From NCBI GenBank assembly GCA_020747015.1, contig JAGTJM010000108.1, positions 1-64,000 on the forward strand: DNA of 64,000 nucleotides. The letters are read 5' to 3'. A model generated the notes under the pieces. The model was not told the origin of the DNA, made no database searches, and worked only from the letters and a program-made list of their open reading frames with translations. The stretch comes from Pyrenochaeta sp. MPI-SDFR-AT-0127. Taxonomy: Eukaryota; Ascomycota; Dothideomycetes; Pleosporales; Cucurbitariaceae. Shown piece after piece: positions 1-12,830 of this stretch (the stretch's first letter is position 1; each line of letters starts with the position of its first letter). A program made the position numbers and the translations under genes.

Positions 1-44
1 ATAAGGATCCTTAGATACCTCTATATCTAGCTACCCGCTAGTGT

Positions 45-441
45 AGGCTGGTCGGGTGGGTATACCCCCTAATCTTTCTTTTATTTATTCCTCTATCAAT
101 ACTAGTCCAAATTAGATAAATTTTAGTTTATTTTATAGCTATTAGCTAGATCTATAAATCTAGAATTTTAATTACGTAATATATCTTTTATTACGTCAGT
201 TATTTCAATACCCATTTTTCGATACCCACTTGATTAGGCCACCAGTACCCACGCTTTAAAACCTGAATAACTTACGTAATTATTTTTTTAAAAAGAAATT
301 TTATATACAAAAGTTATAGATATAGATTAGATCTATAAAATAAGCTAAAAGTTATTAAATTACGTTGTAATATAGGAAAGTTATAGCTAAAATAAAAGGC
401 AACCCGCGGGGTAACCCAACCCCTACCCATCGGCCACCCTA
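45..441 (+). mobile_element. MITE copy 1, ~397 bp, 9-11 bp target duplication
   Basis: This copy and the one at 9,795-10,190 are inverted relative to each other and about 98 percent identical by eye. It is flanked by CGCTAGTGT at 36-44 and again at 442-450, a 9-bp target site duplication. Its ends are AGGCTGG and CCACCCT, which form an imperfect short terminal inverted repeat of about 16 bp. A 9-11 bp duplication with short inverted ends fits a non-autonomous Mutator-like element. It keeps many CpA dinucleotides although everything around it has lost them, so it was not RIPed. It contains no ORF. Confidence 0.82.
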
Positions 442-450
442 CGCTAGTGT

Positions 451-1400
451 AATAAAAAGACTACTACTACTAAGAATAAGGTAGGTAAGTACCTACTTAA
501 GGCCGCTATACTAGAGGAGGTTAAGAAGGGTACTAAGAACCCTAGTATACCTACTAAGAAGGTATTATAACCTAATATAGGCTAGAATACCCTATACTAA
601 TAGGGATAGACTAAATATACTTTTATAGATAACTAGCGTTAGAAGAATAAGGCTTAGTATACTAAGCTAAGCGTTAAGATCTCTAAGCTAGAGTCTAAGT
701 ATACCTCTACTCCTTCTAAGTAGAAGGGAGGCCTTACTAAGTATATTAAGGAGCTTAATACTTAGCGTAGTACTATCTTCTCTAATTAAGAGTTAGTAGC
801 CTTTAATATATATACTCTAGATTATTATAGGCTATTTAGGCGTAGTCTAGTAAGTATAGTCTATTTTAGGCTCTTTTAAGTCCTTACTAGTATATTTTAG
901 TAGGACCTAGTTAGTATAGCTATATTAGGGCTCTATTAGGCTATTCTAGCCTATTCTAGCCTATTTAGTTAGATATTTTATAGATTTTCTTTCTCTTTCT
1001 CCTTAAGGATAGATATACCTTAGCTCTTATAGCCTTTTTAAAAGGAATAGAATTTACTTACCTCTCTAAGACCTTAAGTCTACTATTTATATATATAACT
1101 ACTATACTACCTATAGAGGAAGAGGGGTAATTAGCCTAGTCTAGGCTACTTTAGGCTATAGAGGGATAGATATAATATATATAGGTTATCCTAAGCTATA
1201 ATAGGCTAATCTAGCGTACCTAGGCCTAGTATAGGGTAGCCTAGGTTATATCTAGTTATCTTAGGCTTATATAGTTAAAGTATAATATAGGAGGACTATA
1301 ATACTATTAAATACTCTAAAACCTTATAGGAAAAGTAGATAAAGGTTTACTTAGGTTACTCCTACTAATATTTATATCTCCTTACTCTTCTTCCTTTTAG
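451..1400. mobile_element. RIPed repeat DNA downstream of the Gypsy chromodomain, unassigned
   Basis: Heavily RIPed sequence between MITE copy 1 and the 3' end of the Gypsy pol remnant. On the plus strand roughly 455-790 reads as a Lys-rich translation broken only by TAG/TAA at likely former Trp/Gln codons, so it may be an old coding region of another element. I could not match it to a family, and I did not find a partner for the putative LTR at 12.8-13.2 kb here. Confidence 0.4.
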
Positions 1401-1489
1401 GAGGTTAACCTTAATACTTCTTTAATTCTATTAGTTTTAGGGTATATCTTAGTTATATACTATATCTAGCCTAGAACTATTTTAGTATA

Positions 1490-3813
1490 TTAGCTAAGAT
1501 ATTAGGTCCTAGTTCCTAGGAGTTTTCTTCCTTAAGGTATTTAGACTATTTAACTAAGTATTCCTACTAGTCCTACTTATTCTACCTTCTTTAGATAATT
1601 TCCTCTACTTTATAGATATTATTACTAAATTCCTATAAGGTATCTATAATTAGAGTTTCTAGGTATAGTATCTAACCTTTCTTATTATATAGCTCTAATA
1701 GTAAGGTATAGAATATTAGGTATATACTTTTTAGGCCTAGTACGTCTACTCTAAATATAGATAGCCTAATTTAGGCTAGGATATATCTAGGTCCTAAGTA
1801 CTTCTAGTCTAGCTTCTTTTTTAGCCTTAATAAGTAAATATACCTATTTAAAACTATAATCTAGTTACCTACTTTAAAGCTTATTAGGGCTCTTTTCTTC
1901 TCTATATATACCTTTTAGTAGGTATTTATAGTAATAATCTTCTTTCTATATTCTTACTAGAGAGTAATTATAGTTATAGTAACTCTTATTTTTAGAGGAG
2001 ATTCTCCCTCTCTAAGGGGTATACTAGGCTAGTCTATACTATAGGGGTCTATCCTATAGTAGGCTTAGAAGGGAGTAGTTTATATAGTTATATATAGGCT
2101 ATTATTATATATAAACTCTACTACTATAATCTAGAGTATCTAGTTATCTTATTCTAAACTATAATAGTACTAAAGGTACTACTCTAGCGTTTAGTTCTAC
2201 CTCTCTATCTACCTATCTATTTATAGATAGTATATAGATATTAGAATTCTTTATAAGTTTAGATAGTACTAGAAGGTATTCTAGTACTTTATATTTATTA
2301 GAGGCTTCTAATCTAAGATAATCCTCTTAGGAACTCTATATAGGTAGATTATTTCGCGTATCTATACCTAAGCTAGGTTAGTACTATCCTAATTACCCCT
2401 TACTAGGATATAGTAGGCTATTTTAGTTAGTCTATAGATAACTATAAGTATAGTATTATAGACTTAGCTACTATAGTAGCTTAGTAGAAGTTCTATAATA
2501 AAGTCTATTATTACCTTCTACTATACCTAAATTAGAGGGGGAAGAGGCTTAAGAGGGCTATATAGGTAGTACCTTACTAGTATAGCCTTCTTATATAGTA
2601 GGTATTCCTTATAGTACTCTATTACCTCCTTTCTTATTCCCTTCTATATATATTAGCGTTAGAGCTTCTCTAATATTCTTCTTATACTAAAATAACCTAT
2701 AAGGGGGTTATTATAGTATTTCCTAAGGGTATTTACCTTTTACTTAGTTATTATAAGTTCCTATAGGTACTTAGGTATCTTATTAGGCCCTTCTAGGCCT
2801 TTCTAGGCCTTTTTAGGCTCTAACTTACTAAAGGAACTCTCTAAGTCTTTCTCTATAATCTCTTACTCCTCTATATTCTATAGTTTCTAATTTTACTTCT
2901 TATTAGCCTATTAGAACTTATAGAGCGTCTTTATAATAAGGTATTAGGCTTCTATCCTATTAGTTAACTACGTTAAGATAGTAGATACTAAGAACTTATC
3001 CTAGCCCTCCTTTATTAGGAGGTCCCTTAGAGGCTATATAAAAGCCTTATTATATTTCTATAAGGGTTTCTATACCTTAGCTATATAGTTAGGCCTTTAT
3101 AAGGGCCTATCTACTAGGTTACTAGCCCTAGGCTAATAGTTTAGAGTAAAATTATACTTAGTAAGAGTAAGGTATAACTAGACTTACCTATAGCTTAGAA
3201 TCTTAGTTTCTATAAACTATTTAAGATTCTAGTAGTCTATTAGGATTTTAAATAGGATATTATCTAGGTAATAGTACTAATACCCTAAGCTCTTAACTAT
3301 TATAAGTAGTTCTTAGTTATAAGTATTATAGTTATACTCTACTTAGATAAACTTATATAAATAGAAGTTAATTAGTCTCTATTAAGGTATTCTAGCCCTC
3401 TCTAGGACTAATTAGCTTAAGATTCCTAAGATTACGCCTCCTAAAGTATTAACCTCTACTCTTATCTTCCTATCTCTTTTAAAATAGGTAAGGATTAAAA
3501 CTTTTAGAAATATATCCTTTAGTTCCTAGAAGAATCTTATACCTTCCTAGCCTATATCTAGACGCTAGCTCTCCTCCCTTTATATTATAAGGCTACCTCT
3601 AGCTACTTTTAGCCCCTTTTAGGTTAGTTTAGTTAAAGGTAGAGTAATTTTAGAGAACCTAGTAATAAAGTAGTAGTAGTAATTTATAAAGCCTATAAAT
3701 ACTCTAATATTATATACTATATATAGTTATAGCTAGTTATAAATTATAGTAACCCTTTCTAGGTTAATACTAACCCCTTTAGGTATAATAATATATCCTA
3801 GGTAGGGTAGCTA
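1490..3813 (-). mobile_element. Ty3/Gypsy pol remnant: RT end, RNase H, integrase, chromodomain
   Basis: Read on the minus strand, the translation follows the standard Gypsy order despite many RIP stops. The region just after the RT palm (PYLGYIIIPKG, then VFIGFINYYYYFI) is near 3.8-3.65 kb. RNase H, with NTYNxELL-type and TK.LSYR-type motifs, lies near 3.5-3.15 kb. The integrase zinc-finger and DDE core (VIIDFIIEL, then YRLTKIAYYI and YNNSLY) lies near 2.8-2.0 kb. A C-terminal chromodomain (EYLVKxSKYLKEENS) lies near 1.62-1.49 kb. Element type is Ty3/Gypsy of the chromovirus class. It is wholly inactive. It is collinear with the RT fragment at 10.2-10.7 kb, so both are probably halves of one element split by the hAT insertion. 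Confidence 0.9.
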
Positions 3814-6800
3814 ATAGGTATAGGTTAGGTTAGGGTTAGGTTACCTTATATAATACCTAGACCTAACCTATACTCCTACCTATATTTTATAGTCTAAGCT
3901 TAGGTTAGGTTTAGGTTAGGTTACACTAACTATAGGTTAGGTCTAGGTTAGGGTTAGGTATATAGCTAGGTTTAGTTTAGGTATTAGAAAGTAAGTTCTT
4001 TATATTTTCTATAAGCTGGCTACTTAGTATTATATAATTAGGGAATTTTATTACGATAAATTATTATAGTGCTTAAACTTTTTAATTAATTATATCTAAG
4101 TAGTATAATACCTACTAACTTAGATCTTAAGTTAAATAAATCTATACTACCCTACCTCCTCTTATAGACTAGTTATAGTACTAATTAATAGTATTAATAA
4201 TAAGAAAAGTAGGTATTTAGTACTATTACCTAATATTTATTATAGTAGTGCTTAGCTAGCTAGGAATCCTTAACCTAAATTATAACCCTCTTAGTATAGA
4301 TAGCGTTTATATTATAATCTATTAGTATTAGTATATAGCTATTATAAAGAACTATAATAAATACCCTCTATATACCTAGTAAGTATAGCCTTATATACCT
4401 CCTAAAGTACTTCTAGGGTACTAGGTTAGATACGTATATCCCTATAACTAGTTATATTAGCTATAATCTTATAGACTATACGCGAAAAGGGGAGCTTAAG
4501 TAGAAGTAGATCTATACTTTTCTAGTATTAGTAGATCTCTTAGAGCGTAACCGCTATATATCTTATTAGGATAGAACTGTAATAAGTAGATATAATAACT
4601 TACTACCTACTTTAAAGTAATAGGGCCTCTTCTTCCTAGTACCTTTACTAGCCTTACCTAGCTTTTTAACTAGAGCCTTACGAGGGGCTTTACTAAGAGT
4701 CTTACTACTAGTCTTACTACCTTTTATAGCGGGTCTTTTATAGGAAGTTATTACTACTAGCCTTATGCGAGCTATAGTATTAAGCTATTATATTAGACTA
4801 TAATATTAAATTAGGGTAGTTATATATATAAATATATACGTAAGTATAGGTATAAGTAAGATAGAGGCTTTAGTTAATAGAAGTTTATTATAGATAGCGT
4901 AGGAAGTCTTTTACTTAGGTACTCTTACCTTTACCTCTACCTTATTAATTCTAGAGCCTAGCTAAAGCGTTATTACACCTATATTATCGCGCGTAGCTAT
5001 TCCTAATTATATATACTATAATTAATAACTATAATAATTATTATAATTTTTTATTAGGGTTAGTACCTTACCTACTAGTTAGTTTATATAGCGACTCTAG
5101 GTAAAGGTAAAGGTAAAGGGTTAGGTAAAGCTAAATCTATAATTTTTTAATCTTAAAACTTCGATACTTCTTATATAATACTCTAATAACTATTAATTAT
5201 TACGGCTATATATTATAGTATTATAGTAATAGATCCTAACACGCTACCTATTAAGTAAGAGGAGGTTAAGGAAGATAAACTTCTCTTTCCTAATATCTTA
5301 CTTAATACCCTAGAAGGATTTAAGTAGGCTAAGTAGACTAAGCTAACTAGTATAATTATTATATACTATAATTATAGTATATACTAATATATATATAGGG
5401 CTAGGGAACTAAGTAGGAAGAGGCTGAATACTAGATATCCTAACGTGGATAGGCTATATCTTATAAAGGCCGCCTAATAAACTTTAAGTCTATATTTAAG
5501 GGCGAGCTTAGTAATAGCGCCTAAGTAATTTACTAGTGGTATAAGGCAGCGCAGCGTTCTTATAAGTAGGTAGCTCTCGATAATACTAGAGCCTCTGATT
5601 AAGCTACTAAATACGCACTTACTAAGCGACTTTTAAAGGATACTTATTATTAAGCGCTATCTACTATAGATTAAGAAGTAGCACTTAAAAAGAAGCTAGA
5701 GGATATTATATAAGATTAGTTTAATTATTAATAGAGTCGTAAGTTATTATAGTAAGTTATTATAGCTTTTTACTAATAGAGATATAGGAGAGTAGCTAGA
5801 GACTAAGCTATAATCCATCTATATAAAATAGAGCAAGATCTATAAGACTATTACCTAGAAGAAGTATATAGAGGCCCTTAGTAAGCTACCTTAAGAGAAG
5901 GAAAAAAAGAGTAGTAAGATATACTCTAATAGAGGTAATTAACGTTTATTTAGCTTAGGTAGTATACTAGAGAAACTTATATATAAGGTATATAAAGAGG
6001 GCGCCTTAGAACTAAAGATAGATAAGAATTAGAATAAGGATACGCAGCGTAAGTTATTACTAAAGTTTATTATAGCGTTATACTTATATATTATAGGTAA
6101 ATAGTAGGCCTATATTAATAGTCTCTCTTAAGATAAGCTTACTCTAGTTATAGATAAGGAGTAGTAGTATATTATTATAGTCCTTTATAATAGCTAAGTA
6201 CTAATATCTATAGGGAACGTAAGCTAACTCCTCTACTAGAGTTTACCTATAATAGCGATAATATTATTCTTAAAGCCTATCGCCTATATATAAAAGGCGA
6301 TAATAATAATAAGTATAAGGAAGAGGTAGATAATAACTCTAATATTAAAGAATAGCTTAATAGGTAAGAGAATAAGTATAAGACTTAGGAGTAGTATATA
6401 GTAACTATAGAGTTAGATAGTAAGCTTAAGAGTAAGGTTTCTAGAGATAAGGAGACTAAGAGTGAGGATTCTAGAGATAAGGAGATTAAGAGTAATTCTA
6501 AAGATAAGCTCTAATTAGATAATAATATAAGGGTAAGGCTAAAGATAATAACGTAGATATAATAGATATAGACTAGGCACTAGTCTATACTTAGGATTAA
6601 ACTTACCTAACTCGCTTATAGGTTCCTAATTAGTAGCCCCCTAAGTAAAAGTAATTATTATAGCTAATTATTACGGGGGAACGCTTAATATAATAGGTAT
6701 TATTAAACTCTTATAGTATATAAGTAATTTTCCGCAGAATTATCTTTAAACCTATTTATTATAGCTATTTATTATACTAGTTTATTAGGCGTATAGTAAT

Positions 6801-7479
6801 ATATCTAATATTAATCCGCTTCTAAGTCTTCTAATTATACTTTACTCCTACTACTTTAGTACTCCTTAGATTATTAGAGGAGGGACTAGGAGGATCCTTA
6901 ACCTTATTAAGTACCTACCTATTAACTTAGAGGAACCCCTTAGTAACTAAGAAGCCCCTTTAGCGTAGTAAGACTAGTAGGAGAAGACTAAATAGGTACT
7001 AATACCTAGGAACTATAAGCGCGGTAGAACTTAATAAGTTATATAGGCGTAGTATAGCTATAATTTAGGAAGCTATATAATCTTCTAATAGATATCCCTT
7101 TATATTCTACTTATAGTATAGTCTTATACTCTAATACCTATAAATTCGCTTAATTAGTACGAAATATATAATTAATTACCTTAAGTCTACGTAATATTAA
7201 AGGACGTAATTTTACGCATACGCTTAATCGCCTATATAAATAGTATAGGTATAATAATGACTTTAGCTAAGAACCTAGTTAACTACTATACTACTATATA
7301 GTCTATTATAATTTAAGGAAGAGCTTATTTAGGTTATCGTAGATAATAACTAGTCTTTCTATATAGTAGAGTAAGTATCTTTTTATTAGTTTATATAATT
7401 TCTACGTTAAGGTATTTATATACTAAAATAGAGTAAAGTTATATAGATATTTAAGGATTAGTTTTAGTATATATAAGAG

Positions 7480-9210
7480 TTATTACTTAGCGATCTTAGT
7501 AAAAAGACTAAGGTTTTAATTATACTTAATAGATAGTTAGTAAATAACTATCTTAGCTTTCTAGTAATTAAAGCGTACTATATTAATAATAGTTAGTAAT
7601 ATAGGGAGAAGCTACTTAATTTTATCCCTATCCGCGGCAGCTATACTAGTACTTCTATAGTATTAGAGTTACTCTATATCCTCTCTACTATAAAGACTAA
7701 AGGCCGTCTCCTTACTATTATAGCTAATAATACTAGAAATAATAGGACACTTCGTACTTACGTTAAAGGAGTACTACGTAAGAAAGATATAACCTAGAAG
7801 GTAAATAAAAATACTATCCTATACCTCGCCTACGTTATTAACCTTATTATATAGGAGATAATTAGACACCTTAAGCTTATACTAGCTAATAAGGATAATA
7901 GCTTATTAACTCTATAGAAACGTTATATTAGTAATATACAGGTATTAATATCTATCCCTAATTTACTCTATAAGGTATACTTAGCTTTATTATAGGCTTT
8001 TATTATATACTAACTATAATAAAGCTTCGCGCAATCTATATTACGATTAATTAATTACTATAATAATATAAGTAGTTCGCTACCCTATAAGAATACTTAC
8101 TAGTAAAGGAACGCCTATCTATTATACGAGATATAAAGACTAGATAGAATTTAACCTTTAATATATACGAACGCGCGCTAAAGCTTTAAGACTATATTAA
8201 CTAGTAGCTTAATTAAGAAATCGTATAGAAGATAGTAGTAAATATAAGTAGTATCTCTATAGATAATAGTACTACTAAGGTAGATTTCCGCGACCTTAAA
8301 CGCTTTAACTAAGCTATAGTAAATAGTACTACCTAGAGCTAATTATAAATATACTCTAGAAGTTTAAGGACGCTACTATATAGCTTAGCTAGTCCTAGTA
8401 ACCCTAGATCTAGTATATTTAGCTTATATATAACCGCCTATTCAACTTCCTTAATACTATAACTTAAGACCTAGAGGAAGATATTAAGCACGATAAGATA
8501 GCTATATAGCTAGTAGTTATTTAAAATATAGCTATAAAAGGTAAGGTAAAGCTAAGTAAGTATTATAGGGTTATAAGTAGAGAATGGGCTTCTTATTTAA
8601 CTATACATAATTTTAGATCCTATATAGAAGCTTACTATATATAAGGTACTATTAATTATAGTCTATTATTATAGCTATACACTAACTACTATCTATAGGA
8701 CGAAACCTAGGACCTATCTAATAAGTTTACTTATCGGAATAATTCCTCTAATACCTTAAACGATATAATAATAGAGAGTATACTACTATTACCCTATTAA
8801 CTAATAGTCTCCTCCCTAGATAATCCTAGGGTACTAAGTAGTTTTAAAAGCTAGCTCTACTATTATAACTAAGTAGATCGTAATTACTATTATAATTAGA
8901 CTGTAGTCTTAGTTATAATATAGTATCCTAGGATAGTAAGTAGTATATAGGAGTAATAAGGTAGGAAGGGGAGGACTACCTAAATACTCCTATTATTATA
9001 GAGTACTAAGGTTTTAATATCCTTTCCTAGTAGAAAGAAAATTAGACTACTTATCCCAACTTACTATAGTAGTAAGGGATATTCTAGTAATTCCTATTAT
9101 AGGCGTTAGTATTAAACGCGTTTTTAACGTTATAAAGGATATTATAGGTAACTAGAGGTATAGACTATCTACTTAAATAATCTAGTAACTTCTTATAGTA
9201 AAGTATAGGA
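7480..9210 (+). pseudogene. hAT transposase remnant
   Basis: Plus-strand translation with RIP stops shows the hAT core. LNRxLVNNYLSFLVIKAYYI near 7,525 corresponds to the 'DGWTS...FLGIxAHYI' region. REKLLNFIPIRGSYTSTSI near 7,600-7,650 corresponds to the HSGENLA-type segment. Next come LLTIIANNTRNNRTL and YLAYVINLII near 7,710-7,860, the catalytic-domain 'DNASNN...CLAHxINL' signature. YPFLVERKLDYLSQL and GVSIKRVFNVIKDIIG near 9,020-9,160 form the C-terminal hAT dimerisation domain. In a live copy this enzyme cuts and pastes the element and leaves an 8-bp duplication. This copy is dead. Confidence 0.9.
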
Positions 9211-9645
9211 ATATAGATAAAGAGGAGACTTCTAGTATAGCTAGGACTAGCTTAGAAGAGGATTAAATACTATATAAGGAAGTTAATAATCTATTTAAGC
9301 TACCTACTTAGGTAGATTTTAAAGAAGATTAGGTTTAAGAGGATAGAGATAGGGAAGAATTATATATAGTAGAAGATAGTAATAATATTAGAGAAGGGTT
9401 ATAACCTCTACTAAGAAAATAATAGCCTATAGTATCCCTTAGTATAGTGAGAATATATTTATATAAGCTCCTATTACCTAATCTATAAGAGTATAATTAG
9501 TTATTATAACTAGCTATAATAACTAACTCTTATAAGTATATTACTAAAAGTAAGTACCTAGCCTAACGCTATATATATAAAATATACGCTACCTTATAAG
9601 TTAATTATAACCTAGTAACCTAACCTATACCTAACCTAGACCTAA

Positions 9646-9775
9646 GCTCCTACTACCCTAACTAAACTTATACCTAAGTCTATGCGAACCTAACCTAACC
9701 CTAACCTAACGCTCCTACTACCCTAACTAAACCTATACCTAGGGTCTATACAACCCTAACCTAACCCTAACATAT
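9646..9775. repeat. Two 65-bp direct repeats containing telomere-like CCTAA motifs
   Basis: Units start with GCTCCTACTACCCTAACT at 9,646 and 9,711. They end in runs of CCTAA/CCCTAA, the complement of the fungal telomere repeat TTAGGG. An inverted counterpart with TTAGG motifs lies at about 3,822-3,970. I interpret them as subterminal repeats of the hAT element rather than a chromosome end. Confidence 0.7.
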
Positions 9776-9794
9776 CTAGGGTATAGGTATATCT

Positions 9795-10190
9795 AGGGTG
9801 GCCGATGGGTAGGGGTTGGGTTACCCCGCGGGTTACCTCTTATTTTAGCTATAACTTTCCTAAATTATAACGTAATTTAATAACTTTTAGCTTATTTTAT
9901 AGATCTAATCTATATCTATAACTTTTATATATAAAATTTCTTTTTAAAAAAATAATTACGTAAGTTATTAAGGTTTTAAAGCGTGGGTACTGGTGGCCTA
10001 ATCAAGTGGGTATCGAAAAATGGGTATTGAAATAACTGACGTAATAAAAGATATATTACGTAATTAAAATTCTAGATTTATAGATCTAGCTAATAGCTAT
10101 AAAATAAACTAAAATTTACCTAATTTGGACTAGTATTGATAGAGGAATAAATAAAAGAAAGATTAGGGGGTATACCCACCCAACCAGCCT
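9795..10190 (-). mobile_element. MITE copy 2, ~396 bp, 10-11 bp target duplication
   Basis: Inverted copy of the element at 45-441, differing at only about 8-9 positions by eye. It is flanked by AGGTATATCT at 9,785-9,794 and 10,191-10,200, a 10-bp direct duplication different from that of copy 1, so the two copies arose from separate insertions. It landed beside the right end of the hAT element and is therefore the youngest of the three nested insertions. It retains CpA dinucleotides and shows no RIP. Confidence 0.85.
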
Positions 10191-10200
10191 AGGTATATCT

Positions 10201-12830
10201 ATCGACTAGCCTAATCCTAGGTATTCTATATATTAGGTATACTACTTATACTTATCTAGGTAAATATATAGCCTAGATTAATATAACCTCTATAATACCT
10301 CCTTTATATATACTTTATACTCCTCTTTAGTATTAGAGAAGATTAGGATATTATCTAGGTAGATAATATAGGATATATCTATAAGTCCTATTAATATCTA
10401 GTTAATATAGGCTTAAAACTAAGCTAGTATATTTATTAAGCTAAATAGTATTACTATATACTTAAAATAGCTATACTATATATAGAAAGTAGTCTTCTAC
10501 TTATCCCCTTCTATAATATAGATCTTATAGTATATATCTCTTATATTAAGCTTTATAAAATACTTAGCTTAGGTAAGGTACTCTAAGGATTCTATAATTA
10601 AGGATAGAAGGTACTAGTTCTTTACTATTATCTTATTAAGGCCTTAATAATCTATATATAGCCTAAGGCTACTATCCTTCTTCTTTAAGAAGAGGATAGG
10701 GGCCCTAGCTAAAGACTTTAAATACCTAATCTACCCTCTAGCTATATACTTAGCTAGGTACTTCTATAATATCTCTAACTTAGTACTTAAGAGGTTATAG
10801 AGTAGCTAGTAAGGGGGGATATCCTCTAGTATTAAGGTAATAGTTAGATTATATTAGCTATACTTAGTAAGAGTCTTTAAGTTCTCTTCTAAGCCTATAT
10901 CTATAAACTTAGTATACTATAGGGGTAGAGGGCCTAGTTTAGGTTCCTCTATCCTACTATAGCCTATAAAGTTAATAAGGTATATATATACGTCTATAGT
11001 TAGATTATATATACTTTTCTTAAACTAATCTATATTTTCTATAGCTATCTTCTTAAATCCTACTATACTATAGGCCTTAGTTCTTAGAATAATATACGCT
11101 AAATTAGGTAGTTTATTTTTAGGTTAGATTAGTCTATCTATAGTAGCCCTAGGTATATTTAGTACTATATAAGGTCTACTACTATAAAGGGAATATTCTA
11201 GGTTTCTATACGTCTACGTATATTAGTAATAGTTATATCTACTATAGTAGTACTATATACTATTAGTTTTCTCCTATCTACCCTTCTACTAATAGCTTTA
11301 GAGAGGATTAATATAGAGGTTCTATTCCTTTACTAGTACTACTAATAATAGGTTTAATTAGGAACCCCTATTAATTATAGCCTTAATAGGCTTAGAGGAT
11401 TATACTATTACTCTAATAGTAAGAAGAGTACTTACTTTAGGTATATAGCCTTCTAAAGTATACTAAGGTCCTTATTCTCTAAGGAGAGATTTATATAGGT
11501 AGTAAGTAGGATTTTAACTTTTCTACCCTTTCTTTTCTCTTCTTAGTATTTTAAGTACCTAGCTTTTCCTTTAGGGGATTAGGGTAGTTTAGCCTAATAT
11601 AACTAGCTTCCTATACCTAAAGTAGGCTATAGAATACCTACTAATCTTAGTACTACCCTATTTATACTAATATACGCTATTCTAGTCTATATTAGGCCTC
11701 TTAGTAGCTTTTAAGGAGTCTACTAGCCTCCTAGACTTATTTACCTACTTTTTAAGTAATTTTAAGTTCTTTCTAGCTAGAGAGTCTTTTACCTACTTAG
11801 TATAAGTCTTCTACTAGAAGATTATATTTATATATTCCTCTACTAGAGGTACTATATTATAATAATCTACTAGAAGGAGAAAGAGATCTTTTTAGATATT
11901 ATCCTATAAGGTAGTAATAAACTCTAATACTATTAGCTCTAGAGACTACGTTATTTCTAGCTTCTCTAGAATAGCCTTATATAATCTAATAAATCTATTA
12001 GGACTAACCTAGTTTAATATATATATTTTAGTATATTATATACTTATTACTTCTACTCTAAGGGTATCTCTAGGGTATTAAGTATTACTATTAATAGAGT
12101 AGGCTATATAGGCTCCTAGTTTACTAAGTTTAATCTTCTATAATATAATAGACTTTCTATAGTATTTTAGTAGTTCTAAGATATATATTAAGCTAAAGTT
12201 AACCTTCTACTATTCTTAGATAAAGTTTAGTAAAGACTTTAGGAAGAATAACTTATAGTTACACTCCTATTAGTTATACTCTATATAGTTCTTCTTTATA
12301 TATACCTATAGAGCTCTAGGCGAGGTAGACCTACTAATAGGGTAGTAGGTAGTATTATTACTACTATTAGCGTACTTCTAATAGCTAAGACTATTATTAT
12401 ATTACCTACCTTATATTACGCCTAGATACTCTTTAAGTATTCTAGCTCTTACTACTTATAGGCTTTACTAAGCTATTTATATAAAGTTACTAGCTCTTTA
12501 TCTATTTTAGACCCCCTAGGCTAATCTAGCCTAGGGTAGGCTATTACCTCTTAGGGGGGTATAGGTACTCTATTAGGTATCTACTTAATCTTATTATCTT
12601 CTTTTAGGTTAATAATTCTATTAGCCCTTTAGCTTCTTATAATAGGGTATTTAGGGCCTAGGTAGTTCTAGTATACTCTATTAGTATAGGGGCCTATAGG
12701 TCCTAGGCTTCTAGAGTAGGTATACGCCTAGAATAACCTAATTAGGTACTTATCTTAATTATAATTACTATAGTAAGGAGTAATTTAAATATTAGGACCT
12801 TAGTATACTTATAAGGAATAATATAATTAT
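10201..12830 (-). mobile_element. Ty3/Gypsy remnant: gag/protease side and reverse transcriptase
   Basis: On the minus strand 10,720-10,200 translates to an unmistakable Gypsy reverse transcriptase. It shows APILFFKKKDSSLRLYIDY, then KYFIKLNIRDIYYKI, then the catalytic box IIYLDNILIFS (family YxDD with the second Asp mutated to Asn by RIP), then LYIYLDK and IEYLGL. The frame is lost just before the MITE/hAT insertions. Upstream, 11.05-12.8 kb holds degraded protease/gag-like sequence that I can place only by position. The C-terminal half of pol is at 1.5-3.8 kb. Confidence 0.9.

Larger units (their letters stand above)
3822..9782 (+). mobile_element. hAT-family DNA transposon, RIP-degraded, inserted in Gypsy
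   Basis: The insertion separates the two Gypsy halves. The 8-mer ATAGGTAT occurs at 3,814-3,821 and 9,783-9,790, a fitting 8-bp hAT target duplication, although such AT-rich words recur by chance. Both ends carry degenerate telomere-like motifs in inverted orientation: TTAGG-type at about 3,822-3,970 and CCTAA-type at about 9,600-9,775. The right end includes two 65-bp direct repeats at 9,646-9,710 and 9,711-9,775. The transposase lies in the right half. A second coding-like stretch at about 5,230-6,600 on the plus strand is unidentified. Exact termini are inferred. Confidence 0.75.

Noticed and set aside
1..29. Short minus-strand reading at the left edge that could be matched to the Gypsy RT continuation, with TATATCTA as target duplication.
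   Set aside because: The real continuation of Gypsy pol is clear at 3.8 kb; the match is too short in AT-rich, low-complexity DNA.
3822..9775. True telomere or chromosome end.
   Set aside because: Arrays are short, degenerate and inverted, and lie at the borders of a hAT element inside Gypsy DNA.
30..10193. One 10.1-kb transposon with 398-bp terminal inverted repeats.
   Set aside because: Each 'arm' has its own, different 9-11 bp direct duplication on both its inner and outer sides, so they are two independent MITE insertions, not arms of one element.
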